NCBI GenBank assembly: GCA_021816775.1
Contig: JAKAXA010000023.1
Coordinates: 1 to 51,022, forward strand
Length of the DNA stretch: 51,022 nt
Direction of reading: 5' to 3'
Source of the DNA: Pseudomonadota bacterium
GTDB lineage: Bacteria; Pseudomonadota; Gammaproteobacteria; Steroidobacterales; Steroidobacteraceae
Shown: in pieces, positions 32,277 to 40,121 of the stretch
Layout of the letters: each line of letters opens with the position of its first letter
How positions within the stretch are numbered: the first letter of the stretch is position 1
Made by a program: the position numbers and the translations under genes
The notes under the pieces: generated by a model
Told to the model about the DNA's origin: nothing
Databases searched by the model: none
What the model saw: the letters and a program-made list of their open reading frames with translations, nothing else

Positions 32277-32816
32277 CTAGCTGAGCCGCCGCGAGAGGGC
32301 AGTGAAGTGATGAACCTCGCGGCCCGCGGCGCGGTCCTCCAGGAAGCGGCGCAGGCTGAATTCCGTACTCGGGAAGGCGAGTTCCGTCCACGGGATGTCC
32401 TCGGGCCGCACCAGTGCCGTCTCCAGGCTCTCCGGCCCTGCTCCATGCTCCCCCTTGGGCATGGTGGCGCGAAAGAACACGTGGACCTGCTGGGCATGCA
32501 GCACGTGCACGACCGACAGGAGAGAGCCGATCTCGACTTCCACGAGCGCCTCTTCGCGCGACTCGCGGGCCGCCGCCTCCTGCAGTGTCTCGCCGTTTTC
32601 CATGAACCCCGCCGGCACCGTCCAGAAGCCGCGGCGCGGCTCGATCGCGCGCCGGCACAGCAGAATGCGGCCATCGTGCTCGGGCACGCAGCCGACGATC
32701 AGGCGCGGGTTCTGGTAGTGGATGGCGCCGCACGCATCGCACACGTAGCGCGGCAGATGATCGCCGGGGGGGACACGCACCGTCAGTCGCGCGCCGCAAT
32801 GGCTGCAGAAATTCAT
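32277..32816 (-). CDS. NUDIX hydrolase with N-terminal zinc ribbon
   Basis: From the ATG at 32816 the product is 179 residues. A zinc ribbon comes first (Cys4, Cys7, Cys26, Cys29 in MNFCSHCG and YVCDACGAIHYQNP), then a NUDIX domain with the box GFMENGETLQEAAARESREE (about 70-89). The ribbon plus IHYQNPR layout resembles NudC-type NADH pyrophosphatases and their short relatives, but the SQPWPFP-type NudC hallmark was not found, so the substrate is left open. A longer frame upstream to 32921 starts without a zinc ribbon match and is not preferred. Confidence 0.85.
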   Translation of the reverse strand: MNFCSHCGARLTVRVPPGDHLPRYVCDACGAIHYQNPRLIVGCVPEHDGRILLCRRAIEPRRGFWTVPAGFMENGETLQEAAARESREEALVEVEIGSLLSVVHVLHAQQVHVFFRATMPKGEHGAGPESLETALVRPEDIPWTELAFPSTEFSLRRFLEDRAAGREVHHFTALSRRLS

Positions 32817-32944
32817 GGTGTCAGGCGATGACGGAGGCAACGCGCGTGAGGCTTGATCGCGGATGAACCTGTGGCAGCATACGGTGGCGAGGCGCCCTTG
32901 TCGACAGCGCGGACACCGCATACGGCGGGATCTTGCGCTCGGCG

Positions 32945-34903
32945 TCAGGCGCGTCGCGGCGTGGGCGCGCTCTGCGCGCGCGCTTTACTGATACGCACCG
33001 CGTCGCGGCCGGCGTCCTTGGCTTCGTACAGGGCCACGTCGGCGCGTGCGACGATCTCATCGAGTGTGCGGGGCCCGTCGGCGGTGCTTGCCAGGCCCGC
33101 GCTGAATGTGACTCGCGGCAGCGGGATCTGTGGCTCGGGACAGGGGATCTGGATGCCGAGGGCGAGCACGCGCAGCCGCTCGACGGTGGCGAGCGCCGAG
33201 TCGAGCGTCGCATCGGGCAGCACGAGCAGGAACTCCTCTCCGCCCCAGCGGCCGAGAATGTCGCCGGCGCGCAGCGCGCCGCGCGAGAGATGCGCGAACT
33301 CGCGCAGCACGTGATCGCCGGCGGCGTGCCCGCATTGGTCGTTGATGGTCTTGAAGTAGTCGAAATCGATGAGCGCCACCGTGAGCGGCCGGCTGTGCTC
33401 GAGTGCCTCGGTGAGCGCGGCGGTGGCCAGCTGTGCGGTGCGGCCGCGGTTCGGCATGCCGGTCAGGGGGTCGGCGTTGGCGAGCAGCACGAGCTGACGG
33501 CGGTGGCGCCGGTCGGCGATGACGATGTAGGAGAGCAGCGCAATGACGAGTGCGCCGCCGATGCCCGCCGCCTTCATCCAGAGCAGCAGCTGCTTCTGTT
33601 TGGTGGCCTCGTCGGAGGCGGCCTGCAGTTTGCGCCGCAGCACCGCGTTGCGCTGGAATTCCTGCTTGGCCTGGAAGCGCACCTCGAGCGCTTCGCGCAG
33701 CCGGGCCTGATTGCTGCGGTTCTGTGCCGTGTACAAGCGCATGTAAGTAGCCAGGTCATGATAGGCGCCGCTGTAGTGATGCAGTGCGGCGTTGGCCTCG
33801 GCGCGCGCCAGGTAGGCCGGCGCCACCGTGAAGGCGACCATGTCGGCGCCGTGCTTGTCGAGCACGTGATTGAGCAGCTGCAGCGCGCGCCTCGGGTCAC
33901 CTTGGGCAAGGTCGATCCGCGCGAGCTGTACGTGCGTTTCCTTGATCATGCTCGCCACCTTGCCGGCGGCGAGCACCGGGGCCGCCCGATCGCATGCGCG
34001 GCGCGCGGCCGCGTAGTGCTTCAGCGCAATGTCGGTCTCGCAGATGCGCAGATTCGAGTACGCCGTGCCCTGCTGGTCGCCGACCGAGGAGCTGATCGCG
34101 CGCGATTGCCGCAGCGCCGCGATGGCCCGGTGGTAGTGCCCCATGGCGCGCAGGATCTCGCCCTTGAAGTAGACGCCTCCGGACAGATCGTCGCTCGCAT
34201 GATGGGCCTTGTCCCAGTCGATCTGCGGGCGGATGTAATTCAGCGCCTCGTGATTATCGCCCATGCTGCGCAGCGCGACCGCCAGTCCCTCGCTCGCCTC
34301 GACGCGCGCCAGGGTCAGCTTGTTCGCAACGCTTTCCATGTAGGCCTGGGTCAGCTCGCGGATCGCTAGGCTCGCGCGGTTGCGCAGCATGTTCATGAAG
34401 CCCTGGCTGATCTCCAGGCAAACGTCGCTGCGCGATCCGGGCGGCAGCAGGGCGCGGGTCCGATTGATCTCGACCAACGCGCGAGTGATCGCCGCCGCAG
34501 AGGAGAAGCTGCTGCCGTAATTGGCGAGCAGCTCCAGGCGCAGCGGATCGGTCCGATCGCCTAGCAAGGCGAGCCCCGCTCGGGCGGCGGCGCGCTGCGG
34601 GTGCGTCAGAGTGAGCTCTCCGTAGGCGCTCGCACGGATGGCATACAGGGCCGCCAGCGTTCGAGGCTCGCGCTGCGCCGCATCGGGGGGCAGGGCGTCC
34701 ATGCGGGCCTTCACCTCGCTCAGCGCCCGACCCGGGTTCTGCATGACCAGCGGACGCAGTTCGCGGAATACCGGGGCGCGCACATCGAAACAGCCGGCGC
34801 GCGCCGCGGGACCGAGCGCCCAGGCGCCGAACAGCAGTGCGGCGGCGCACCCCCGCAGCGTCGCACGCCGATTGAAGCGATGGGCATCCATGACAATGGG
34901 CAA
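32945..34903 (-). CDS. Diguanylate cyclase with periplasmic TPR-like sensor region
   Basis: The 652-residue protein has an N-terminal signal peptide (about 15-36, CAAALLFGAWALGPAARAG), a long helical TPR-like region (about 45-430) with repeated AYGELT and ALRQSRAISSSVGDQQGTAYS-type units, a coiled segment rich in Gln/Lys, one membrane helix (AAGIGGALVIALLSYIVIA) and a C-terminal GGDEF domain. The active site reads GGEEF (about 554-558), and an inhibitory I-site RxxD (RAGD) sits five residues before it, so it should make cyclic di-GMP under product control. The ligand is unknown. Met5 (MDAHRF) is an equally good start. Confidence 0.9.
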   Translation of the reverse strand: MPIVMDAHRFNRRATLRGCAAALLFGAWALGPAARAGCFDVRAPVFRELRPLVMQNPGRALSEVKARMDALPPDAAQREPRTLAALYAIRASAYGELTLTHPQRAAARAGLALLGDRTDPLRLELLANYGSSFSSAAAITRALVEINRTRALLPPGSRSDVCLEISQGFMNMLRNRASLAIRELTQAYMESVANKLTLARVEASEGLAVALRSMGDNHEALNYIRPQIDWDKAHHASDDLSGGVYFKGEILRAMGHYHRAIAALRQSRAISSSVGDQQGTAYSNLRICETDIALKHYAAARRACDRAAPVLAAGKVASMIKETHVQLARIDLAQGDPRRALQLLNHVLDKHGADMVAFTVAPAYLARAEANAALHHYSGAYHDLATYMRLYTAQNRSNQARLREALEVRFQAKQEFQRNAVLRRKLQAASDEATKQKQLLLWMKAAGIGGALVIALLSYIVIADRRHRRQLVLLANADPLTGMPNRGRTAQLATAALTEALEHSRPLTVALIDFDYFKTINDQCGHAAGDHVLREFAHLSRGALRAGDILGRWGGEEFLLVLPDATLDSALATVERLRVLALGIQIPCPEPQIPLPRVTFSAGLASTADGPRTLDEIVARADVALYEAKDAGRDAVRISKARAQSAPTPRRA

Positions 34904-35513
34904 ATTAAGGGCGCCGCCGGGGGCGGATAGGACTGGATTTCACGTTTTTACTCATTGGCGGGCGCGCCGGAGCTGCGGTGTGGGCAGACTCGTGCGGCCG
35001 GTCACACTCGCAGATGGGGGCCGGCTGCACAAGTGCCGCTGACGGGCTATCGGCTCGCGGGCGCGCGGCTCAAGGACGATGCAGCAAAACTGCCGGCAGC
35101 GCCACGGGCCGCGCGCTCGCGCCGGCACCGGGTCGCCACCTCGCACGAGACCTCTCAGGTACAGGCCGTCTCAGCCGAAGTGCGAGGCCCGCCAGAAAAG
35201 GTGGCCGTCGTCCCCACCTACTTGATCACTGACTAGGGCATTGTTCGGTCTGAATTGACCGCGTGCGACCGCGTTGCCGAGCAGCTTGGGGAGTGCAGTG
35301 GCCGAGCTGCGCCGTGGCGGGGCGTGCGTGTCGGGCTGACACCGCTTCCCGGTCCACGCTTGCCGTCCACTCGGCGCTGCGCGTGTGATCGCGCCATGCA
35401 CAGCCAGGAGCACAGCGCCACCCCCCGAGGTTCAGGCGCAGCGTGTGAACGATGAAAGCCGCCGACACGCGGTCCGCTTAGCGCCTCTGCCGTCCCTGAC
35501 ATTGGGCGTGCCT
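34904..35513. other. Gene-free junction between core genome and cassette region
   Basis: About 600 bases with no convincing gene. Open frames exist on both strands but have skewed composition and no recognisable motif. Composition changes here from the GC-rich core to the mixed composition of the cassette region, so the boundary of the acquired segment probably lies within or just after this stretch. No tRNA, integrase or transposase piece was recognised. Confidence 0.5.
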
Positions 35514-35600
35514 CAATGGCGGTTCCGGGTCGTAACCTGCCCGTCAACCCCATGCCATCCCTCGAGGTCGCCGCATCACTTGGGGGTGGGGTTCGGCGCC
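35514..35600 (+). repeat. U block, copy A (divergent)
   Basis: A weaker copy of the block seen at 36953, 40761 and 47424. It shares the opening CAATGG, the centre CCCGTCAACCCCATGCCATC and the downstream GGGGGTGGGG stretch. It ends about 100 bases before P element A. Its orientation is the same as that of the P elements. Confidence 0.45.
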
Positions 35601-35701
35601 GCCTGCCGCTGCCCGCCGGCTCTGGCTGCTCAGCGCGCTCCTTGCTCTTCGTGCGGAAGCGCACGATCCGCGAACACGTACTTCAAGGCATCGCGTGACG
35701 T

Positions 35702-35843
35702 GAGGTCGGAGTCGAATCTTCCGCAGAAGCGATTGAAATTGCTGCAGTTCACCTGATCACACACAGGAAATACCCCCAGTTATGCCCCCACGGAACTGGG
35801 GGTACATTGCGCTTCTCGCTCCATAGCCTGAGCTGCGTGATGA
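35702..35843 (+). repeat. P element, copy A
   Basis: Core GAGGTCGGAGTCGAA starts at 35702. The three boxes are TACCCCCA (35771), TGCCCCCA (35783) and TGGGGGTA (35797), so the offsets are 69, 12 and 14 bases. The right end reads AGCCTGAGCTGCGTG. Box 1 can pair fully with box 3, and box 2 with one G-T pair. This is the leftmost copy and stands before the mazEF module. Confidence 0.85.
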
Positions 35844-35911
35844 CCGCCACGGAGCCGAGAGGCGACCACGGCGCGCTGAAGCCTCCAAATTGCCGCATTG
35901 AATCCCGATCC

Positions 35912-35938
35912 GTAACGCGTTACACTGTAACGCGTTAC
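35912..35938 (+). promoter_or_regulatory. Tandem palindromic operator upstream of mazE
   Basis: Two identical 12-bp palindromes, GTAACGCGTTAC at 35912-35923 and 35927-35938, lie 15 bases apart and end 16 bases before the antitoxin ATG, with AGGAAGG as ribosome site in between. This is the usual place for autoregulation by an antitoxin or toxin-antitoxin complex. The palindromes are exact; the binding protein is inferred. Confidence 0.75.
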
Positions 35939-35954
35939 ACAGGAAGGTGCGGTA

Positions 35955-36158
35955 ATGGCGGAAGCTGCAGAGCGAATGCGGGCAATGCGCGAGCGACGGC
36001 GTGCACAGGGGCTGCGAGAATTGCGTCTGGTCGTACCTGACCCACATGCGCGGGCGGTTCTACGACGGGTCGCGACTGAGGTTGCCGGATTGGGCAGGGC
36101 CGCGGAGCAAGACGCGATGCGATGGATCGAAGCAGTTTCGGAATTTGACGCTCAGTGA
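35955..36158 (+). CDS. MazE-family antitoxin (DUF3018-like)
   Basis: The 67-residue protein has the pattern of the short DUF3018/MazE antitoxin family: a basic N-terminal helix RMRAMRERRRAQGLREL, the strand RLVVPDP, and a C-terminal acidic tail ending RWIEAVSEFD. It would neutralise the MazF-type toxin encoded next and bind the tandem palindromes upstream. The start follows AGGAAGG. The stop overlaps the toxin ATG (ATGA at 36155-36158), so the pair is translationally coupled. Confidence 0.85.
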   Translation: MAEAAERMRAMRERRRAQGLRELRLVVPDPHARAVLRRVATEVAGLGRAAEQDAMRWIEAVSEFDAQ

Positions 36159-36484
36159 AGCGCGGCGACGTCGTGACCGTCGCGGCATCCGGCGACTATG
36201 GGAAACCTCGCCCCGCGGTAATTGTGCAAACCAACGCTCTACCCGAGGCACACGCCTCCGTGATCGTCTGTCAGATGACCTCAGACGTTGTTGAGGCGCC
36301 GGATTTTCGGGTCACCATCGAGCCCACGCAGAAGAATGGCTTGCGGACGCGCTCGCAGATCATGGCGGACAAACCCGTGACGATCCGTCGCGAGCGCGTT
36401 GGCCGCAGGATTGGGTCGCTCGATGAAAGGGATATCGCTCGTCTGAACGTCGCACTCGCGTTTGTGGTGGGATTGGCAGATTGA
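36155..36484 (+). CDS. MazF/PemK-family endoribonuclease toxin
   Basis: The 109-residue protein has the MazF/PemK fold motifs: N-terminal MKRGDVVTVA, KPRPAVIVQTN, the strand VIVCQMTSD, and LRTRSQIMADKPVTIRRERVG, where the conserved Ser/Thr and basic residues of the active site lie. Such toxins cut mRNA at short motifs. It is the downstream member of the coupled pair with the antitoxin at 35955. The length is normal and no damage is visible, so the module looks active. Confidence 0.92.
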   Translation: MKRGDVVTVAASGDYGKPRPAVIVQTNALPEAHASVIVCQMTSDVVEAPDFRVTIEPTQKNGLRTRSQIMADKPVTIRRERVGRRIGSLDERDIARLNVALAFVVGLAD

Positions 36485-36571
36485 TCGCTGTGATCCCGTT
36501 ACCCCCCGAACGGCACGAGGTCATGTGAGCGCTGCTCCGCGCGTCGTCAAACTGACAATTCCGCCGGTACT

Positions 36572-36883
36572 ATGAAGGCATGGTGTGCTCCGTGGGCCCA
36601 GTTAGCGCCAAAGACAAAGTCGCTGATAGCATTTCTGATGCTGGCGAGCATGTTCCCGCTGTTCGCTTTCCTTGATCGAATCATCCCGCTCCAATGGGCG
36701 AGCCTGAGGGTGGCGCCATTATTGTTGATCGGCGTCGCATTTCTTCTTGCAGGCCGCATCCGATGCCCGCATTGCGGCACCAAAGTCAAACCAGCGGGAT
36801 TTGGGGGTATCACAGGTCCGCTGGTATTGCTCTGGATGGCCCGAGAGAAATGCTCTAAGTGCGGAGAACCATTGGATTGGTAA
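36572..36883 (+). CDS. Small membrane protein with a zinc ribbon, unknown function
   Basis: The 103-residue product is not recognised as a named family. It has two hydrophobic segments (about 17-37 and 43-61) followed by a split zinc-ribbon: CPHCGTK at about 66-72 and CSKCGEP at about 94-100. It lies 87 bases after mazF, before the next U block, so it is part of the same cassette interval. Its start has no strong Shine-Dalgarno. It resembles small envelope proteins often seen in accessory regions, but no function can be proposed. Confidence 0.6.
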   Translation: MKAWCAPWAQLAPKTKSLIAFLMLASMFPLFAFLDRIIPLQWASLRVAPLLLIGVAFLLAGRIRCPHCGTKVKPAGFGGITGPLVLLWMAREKCSKCGEPLDW

Positions 36884-36952
36884 TGGCGCAGGGAGCGCGC
36901 CACGCTGGTCGAAATCACGGATTCCGGTGAGCAGACTCTCGTCGCCAGCAGC

Positions 36953-37077
36953 AATGGGTCGACACCGACGCGTCAACTTCACGCGTCCGCCCCGGCGGCG
37001 GCTGCCCTGCGAGGGTGGGGCTTGGGCCGGGGCGCGACGGACGACAGGTGCAAAGTAAGAACGGTCGTTGCCGCGGG
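36953..37077 (+). repeat. U block, copy B
   Basis: About 125 bases that align clearly with the copy at 47424-47550: CAATG opening, ACCGACGCGTCAACTTCA, CCGGCGGC, GAGGGTGGGG, GACGACAGGTGCAAAG and CGGTCGTTGCCG in the same order. It stands about 300 bases before the core of P element B. Confidence 0.7.
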
Positions 37078-37240
37078 CGCGTGTGTCGTGCGAGCCAAGG
37101 TCGCTACGTTACAGCGCCGCCCAGGCGGGTGAGTACCGAATACTGCATGCCGCTGCCGATCAGCCTCGGCTGGTCGGTGCCTCGTATGCCTCGCAACAGG
37201 AGGTTGTCGAAGGCCGGCGCCACGGCGGCACTTGAAGAGG

Positions 37241-37386
37241 GGGTCTGCCCGAGGTCGGAGTCGAATCTCGCGCATAAGTGTTTGAACTTCCTGCGGTTCA
37301 GCTGACCACGCAGAGCAAGTACCCCGAGTTATGCCCCCACGGCCGTGGGGGTACACTGATCGCCTCGCGGCCTGCGCAGCGCGGTG
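37241..37386 (+). repeat. P element, copy B
   Basis: Left extension GGGTCTGCCC (37241), core GAGGTCGGAGTCGAA at 37251, boxes TACCCCGA (37320), TGCCCCCA (37332) and TGGGGGTA (37346): offsets 69, 12 and 14. The right end reads GCCTGCGCAGCGCGG. Boxes 1 and 2 each carry one change, the most divergent of the seven complete copies. Confidence 0.85.
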
Positions 37387-37575
37387 CTGCTCCGGGTCCT
37401 TTCGTTACCTGCCGAGCACGAATATCCGCTTTACCTCGTTCACGGCCGGTTCGGATCCGGCGCCTGGGTGTCGGCTCTCAGAAGGAACGGACCCCGGCGT
37501 TCGCAGCATGGGATTTGCACTTGTCAGCCTCCGATCTCTCGCTCTTACGTGCCAGCCGCGCGCGTTGCCTGACAG

Positions 37576-37600
37576 CTCCTGGGGGTACATTTTGCCTCGT
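37576..37600 (+). repeat. P element right-end fragment
   Basis: CTCCTGGGGGTACATTTTGCC repeats the box 3 region (TGGGGGTA at 37580-37587) and the bases after it, without core or boxes 1 and 2. It lies 230 bases right of copy B, just before the HTH gene promoter, and looks like the leftover end of another P copy. Confidence 0.6.
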
Positions 37601-37628
37601 GCCATAGTCCGTTTGGAGAGGCTGGTCA

Positions 37629-37679
37629 TTTGGTCAATATATTGACCAAAACAAGGCTATATGGTAATAATTATTACCA
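37629..37679 (+). promoter_or_regulatory. Double-palindrome promoter of the HTH gene
   Basis: A perfect 22-bp palindrome (37629-37650; half-site TTTGGTCAATA) and a perfect 18-bp palindrome (37662-37679; half-site TGGTAATAA) flank a candidate promoter TTGACC (37642-37647) and AATAAT (37666-37671), 18 bases apart. The second palindrome ends one base before the ATG at 37681, and the expected start of transcription falls at or next to that ATG, so the mRNA may be leaderless. Autoregulation by the HTH protein is inferred. Confidence 0.7.
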
Positions 37680-37680
37680 A

Positions 37681-38364
37681 ATGAGCACCTCAGAGATCAG
37701 CCCCGTCCTAGAACGCCAGTTGTTACTGCAGCTGGGCGATCGGCTCAAACGCTTGCGGAAAGCGCAGGGAGTTGGCACGGTCGAGATGGCTGCGCGCACC
37801 GGGATCACCCGCAATACCCTTAGGGCAGTCGAAGCCGGCGATCCAGCTCCCTCGATCGGCACCTATCTGCGAGTAATGTCCGTTCTGGGTATCAGCGGCG
37901 AGTTAGCTCTGCTAGCCGGAGACACCATGCGACCGTCGCCGCCGGATTCCGCGGCGGCACGATCCCGCCGCGCGGCGCCGGTTGTGCAGGTGCGCATCTC
38001 CGCAGACGACGCACAGCACCGGATTCAGGACTTGCAGAGTCTGGCGCTCCATGAGGAGGCGGTGCGGCTGGCGAAGGCCGACCCAGCGCTGGTACTGCGC
38101 GCCCAAGACACCGCCAGGCGGTGGCTCGCCAGCGGTGATTCGCGCTCCGCAAGCCTGTGGCGTGAATGGCAAACAATCTTGGCCGCGGGCAACTGGCGCA
38201 AGGTACTCGGCCGCGCGCGACATGCCCAGCAGCTCAGGCAGGCTTCGCCGCTCGTCACCGCTCTTCCGCAAGAGGTGCGCTGCCGCATCCTGGAGCAAGT
38301 GAGTAACCTCAAGAAGGGGATCGTGATCGGCGGCACTCCAATAACTCCAGAGGGTGAGGACTAA
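37681..38364 (+). CDS. XRE-type HTH protein paired with a nucleotidyltransferase, putative antitoxin
   Basis: From the ATG at 37681 the product is 227 residues. An XRE helix-turn-helix occupies about 12-70 (LGDRLKRLRKAQGVGTVEMA, RTGITRNTLRAVEAGDPAPS), followed by a linker rich in Pro/Arg and a helical C-terminal half (LALHEEAVRLAKADPALVLR) of unknown function. The nucleotidyltransferase-like gene follows 14 bases downstream. HTH plus nucleotidyltransferase pairs are known as toxin-antitoxin or phage-defence modules, so this is the likely antitoxin and autoregulator. A further in-frame ATG 51 bases upstream lies within the palindromes and is unlikely to be used. Confidence 0.75.
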   Translation: MSTSEISPVLERQLLLQLGDRLKRLRKAQGVGTVEMAARTGITRNTLRAVEAGDPAPSIGTYLRVMSVLGISGELALLAGDTMRPSPPDSAAARSRRAAPVVQVRISADDAQHRIQDLQSLALHEEAVRLAKADPALVLRAQDTARRWLASGDSRSASLWREWQTILAAGNWRKVLGRARHAQQLRQASPLVTALPQEVRCRILEQVSNLKKGIVIGGTPITPEGED

Positions 38365-38378
38365 CCTGGGATCACGCC

Positions 38379-38939
38379 ATGACGCGAGAAGAGCTCGAAC
38401 ATGTCATCCGCGCCAGCGGCGACATCACAAACCAGTACGAGTTCGTCATTGTCGGAAGCCAGTCGATGCTCGGCTCCGTGCCAAACCCGCAAGAGGTGTT
38501 TACGGTTTCGATGGAAGTCGATATCTACCCGCTCCAGGCCCACGAACTGGCTGATAAGATCGACGGCGCCATCGGCGAAGGCTCGCAATTTCACCGGAGT
38601 TTTGGTTACTACGCTCAGGGAGTGGGCCCGGAGACTGCCACATTGCCAAAGGACTGGATGCAACGGGTGCACCGAGTCCAAAACAGCAACACCAATGGTC
38701 GCGTGGGTTACTGCCTGGACGTGCTCGATCTCTTTCTCGCGAAAGCCGCGGCCGGACGCGAGAAAGACCGTGAGTTCTGCATGGCGCTGTTTGAGTACGG
38801 CTACGTCACTCTAGCGCAGGCGCTGAAGATGGTGCCGACCATGCCCTTCGACGACAAGGAGCAGCGAACGCTACGCGCAACGATTCGCCGCTGGGCGAAG
38901 GCCGTTCGAGACGCTGGTTACGACGTCACCGATGAGTGA
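38379..38939 (+). CDS. DUF6036-like nucleotidyltransferase, putative toxin
   Basis: The 186-residue protein carries a minimal nucleotidyltransferase signature: VIVGSQSMLGS (Gly26-Ser27) and then SMEVDIYP (Glu46, Asp48), as in DUF6036 and AbiEii-clan proteins. A helical C-terminus follows (YCLDVLDLFLAKAAAGREKD). The start at 38379 lies 14 bases after the HTH gene stop, so the two genes are one operon. By analogy it could be a toxin that modifies tRNA or protein with nucleotides; this is inference. A related pair sits 4 kb to the right with its nucleotidyltransferase destroyed. Confidence 0.7.
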   Translation: MTREELEHVIRASGDITNQYEFVIVGSQSMLGSVPNPQEVFTVSMEVDIYPLQAHELADKIDGAIGEGSQFHRSFGYYAQGVGPETATLPKDWMQRVHRVQNSNTNGRVGYCLDVLDLFLAKAAAGREKDREFCMALFEYGYVTLAQALKMVPTMPFDDKEQRTLRATIRRWAKAVRDAGYDVTDE

Positions 38940-38970
38940 GCAAAGCAGGGTATGTGATGCGTCGATCGGG

Positions 38971-39158
38971 CTCGTGGAGGCCAGCGGAAGCCAGCGAAGG
39001 GAGGTGGGAATGCCGAGGTCGGAGTCGAATCGCCCGCGAAAGTACCTGAAATTGCCGCAGCTCCAACAAGGACACCCCAGAAAGTACCCCCGGCCATACC
39101 CCCACAACCCTGGGGGTACATTGAGTTCCTCGCCACCGCAGCCTGAGCAGCGTTGTGC
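38971..39158 (+). repeat. P element, copy C
   Basis: A left extension shared with copy F (GGAGGCCAGCG, CCAGCGAAGG, GAGGTGGGAATGCC; 38977-39014) leads to the core GAGGTCGGAGTCGAA at 39015. Boxes: TACCCCCG (39085), TACCCCCA (39097), TGGGGGTA (39111), offsets 70, 12 and 14. The right end reads GCAGCCTGAGCAGCG. It starts only about 30 bases after the nucleotidyltransferase stop codon and has no U block. Confidence 0.85.
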
Positions 39159-39346
39159 GATATCTGACCGCCATATTCGCCGCCCGGGTGCTCGCCCGGA
39201 GTCTCGCGATGCTGGGCGACCGGCCGCTCGGGGCGGCGCCAGAACGGGGCGCACGTGCAGGAACTCGGGGCGCCGGCCCGCAAAGCTGGCCCTGCGCCGC
39301 GCCGCGCGCCATTCCCGCCTTGCGGGATGCGCACTCATGCGGTAAG

Positions 39347-39361
39347 CTAGACGTAGTCTAG
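39347..39361 (+). promoter_or_regulatory. Palindromic operator upstream of the Phd-type antitoxin
   Basis: The 15-bp palindrome CTAGAC-GTA-GTCTAG lies 16 bases before the antitoxin ATG at 39378. The position fits autoregulation by a Phd/YefM protein, which usually binds short palindromes at its own promoter. No clear -10 was picked out. Confidence 0.6.
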
Positions 39362-39377
39362 ATTATCGTTGAACGCC

Positions 39378-39623
39378 ATGCACAATCCTTCCATTCCTCT
39401 TGCCGAGGCAAAGAATAGGCTCTCTGAGCTGATCGATCGGGTCAGTCGGGGTGAGGAAATCGTCATCAGCCGTCACAATACCGACATTGCCCGACTTGTT
39501 CCGATCGGGCGTCCGCCCAGACGTGACATCAGCGAGGCAATCGCCAAGATGCGCGCTACCCGTAAGCACAGAAGTGCCAGTGTTGAGGAGATCCTCCAGT
39601 GGCGTAGCGAAGGGCGCCGTTGA
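39378..39623 (+). CDS. Phd/YefM-family antitoxin
   Basis: The 81-residue protein (MHNPSIPLAEAKNRLSELID) has the Phd/YefM N-terminal fold: IPLAEAKNRLSELIDRVSRG, EEIVISRHNTDIARLVPIG, then a flexible basic tail ending EILQWRSEGRR that would wrap the toxin. A TTG nine bases upstream is in frame, but the ATG at 39378 fits family length better. The gene is directly followed by the PIN-domain toxin gene (two-base gap). The palindrome at 39347 is its likely binding site. Confidence 0.85.
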   Translation: MHNPSIPLAEAKNRLSELIDRVSRGEEIVISRHNTDIARLVPIGRPPRRDISEAIAKMRATRKHRSASVEEILQWRSEGRR

Positions 39624-39625
39624 AC

Positions 39626-40048
39626 ATGGAGTTCGTTCTGGATTCCTCGGTCACCATGTCGTGGTTCTTCGACGATGAAGCCACAACCACGACGGATGGT
39701 TTGCTTGATCAACTCAACAGTGACGGACGTGCCATAGTCGCCGCGCACTGGGCATTGGAGGTCGGCAATACGCTGCTTATGGCCGAGCGGCGCAAGCGTT
39801 CGACCGTCGCCGAGTCGAGCCACTTTCTGGCCATCCTTGATGCGCTGCCGATCGAAACGGATCAGGAAACAATTTCCCGAGCGGGCACCGCAAGCATGAC
39901 GCTGGCGCGGGCTCAAGCACTCACACTCTACGACAGCGCCTACCTCGAACTCGCGATGCGCCGTGGTTTGCCTTTGGCTACACTCGACAAACAGTTGCGC
40001 GCCGCGGCAAAGAAAGCAGGCATACCCTGTCTGCCCAAGGAACTCTGA
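39626..40048 (+). CDS. VapC-type PIN-domain toxin
   Basis: From the ATG at 39626 (MEFVLDSSVTMSWFF) the product is 140 residues, the normal PIN-domain length. The acidic active-site residues are visible as Asp6, the Glu in HWALEVGNTL, and the Asp residues in LYDSAYLELAMRRG and LATLDKQL. Such toxins are magnesium-dependent ribonucleases that cut tRNA or rRNA. A TTG start at 39620 overlapping the antitoxin stop would add two residues and is also possible. The pair looks intact. Confidence 0.9.
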   Translation: MEFVLDSSVTMSWFFDDEATTTTDGLLDQLNSDGRAIVAAHWALEVGNTLLMAERRKRSTVAESSHFLAILDALPIETDQETISRAGTASMTLARAQALTLYDSAYLELAMRRGLPLATLDKQLRAAAKKAGIPCLPKEL

Positions 40049-40121
40049 CCATCACCGCTTCTGGTTCGCGGAAGTCGGCCAAAAGCGGGCGTTTCAGCGA
40101 GTGCGTCCTGTCGGTATCAGT

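Noticed and set aside
32277-32921. Longer NUDIX protein starting at 32921
   Set aside because: The added 35 residues do not match the family; the zinc ribbon starts at the Met at 32816.
35233-35664. A 143-codon minus-strand frame left of mazEF
   Set aside because: Arg/Pro-rich composition, no motif, crosses the U block copy and lacks a plausible ribosome site.
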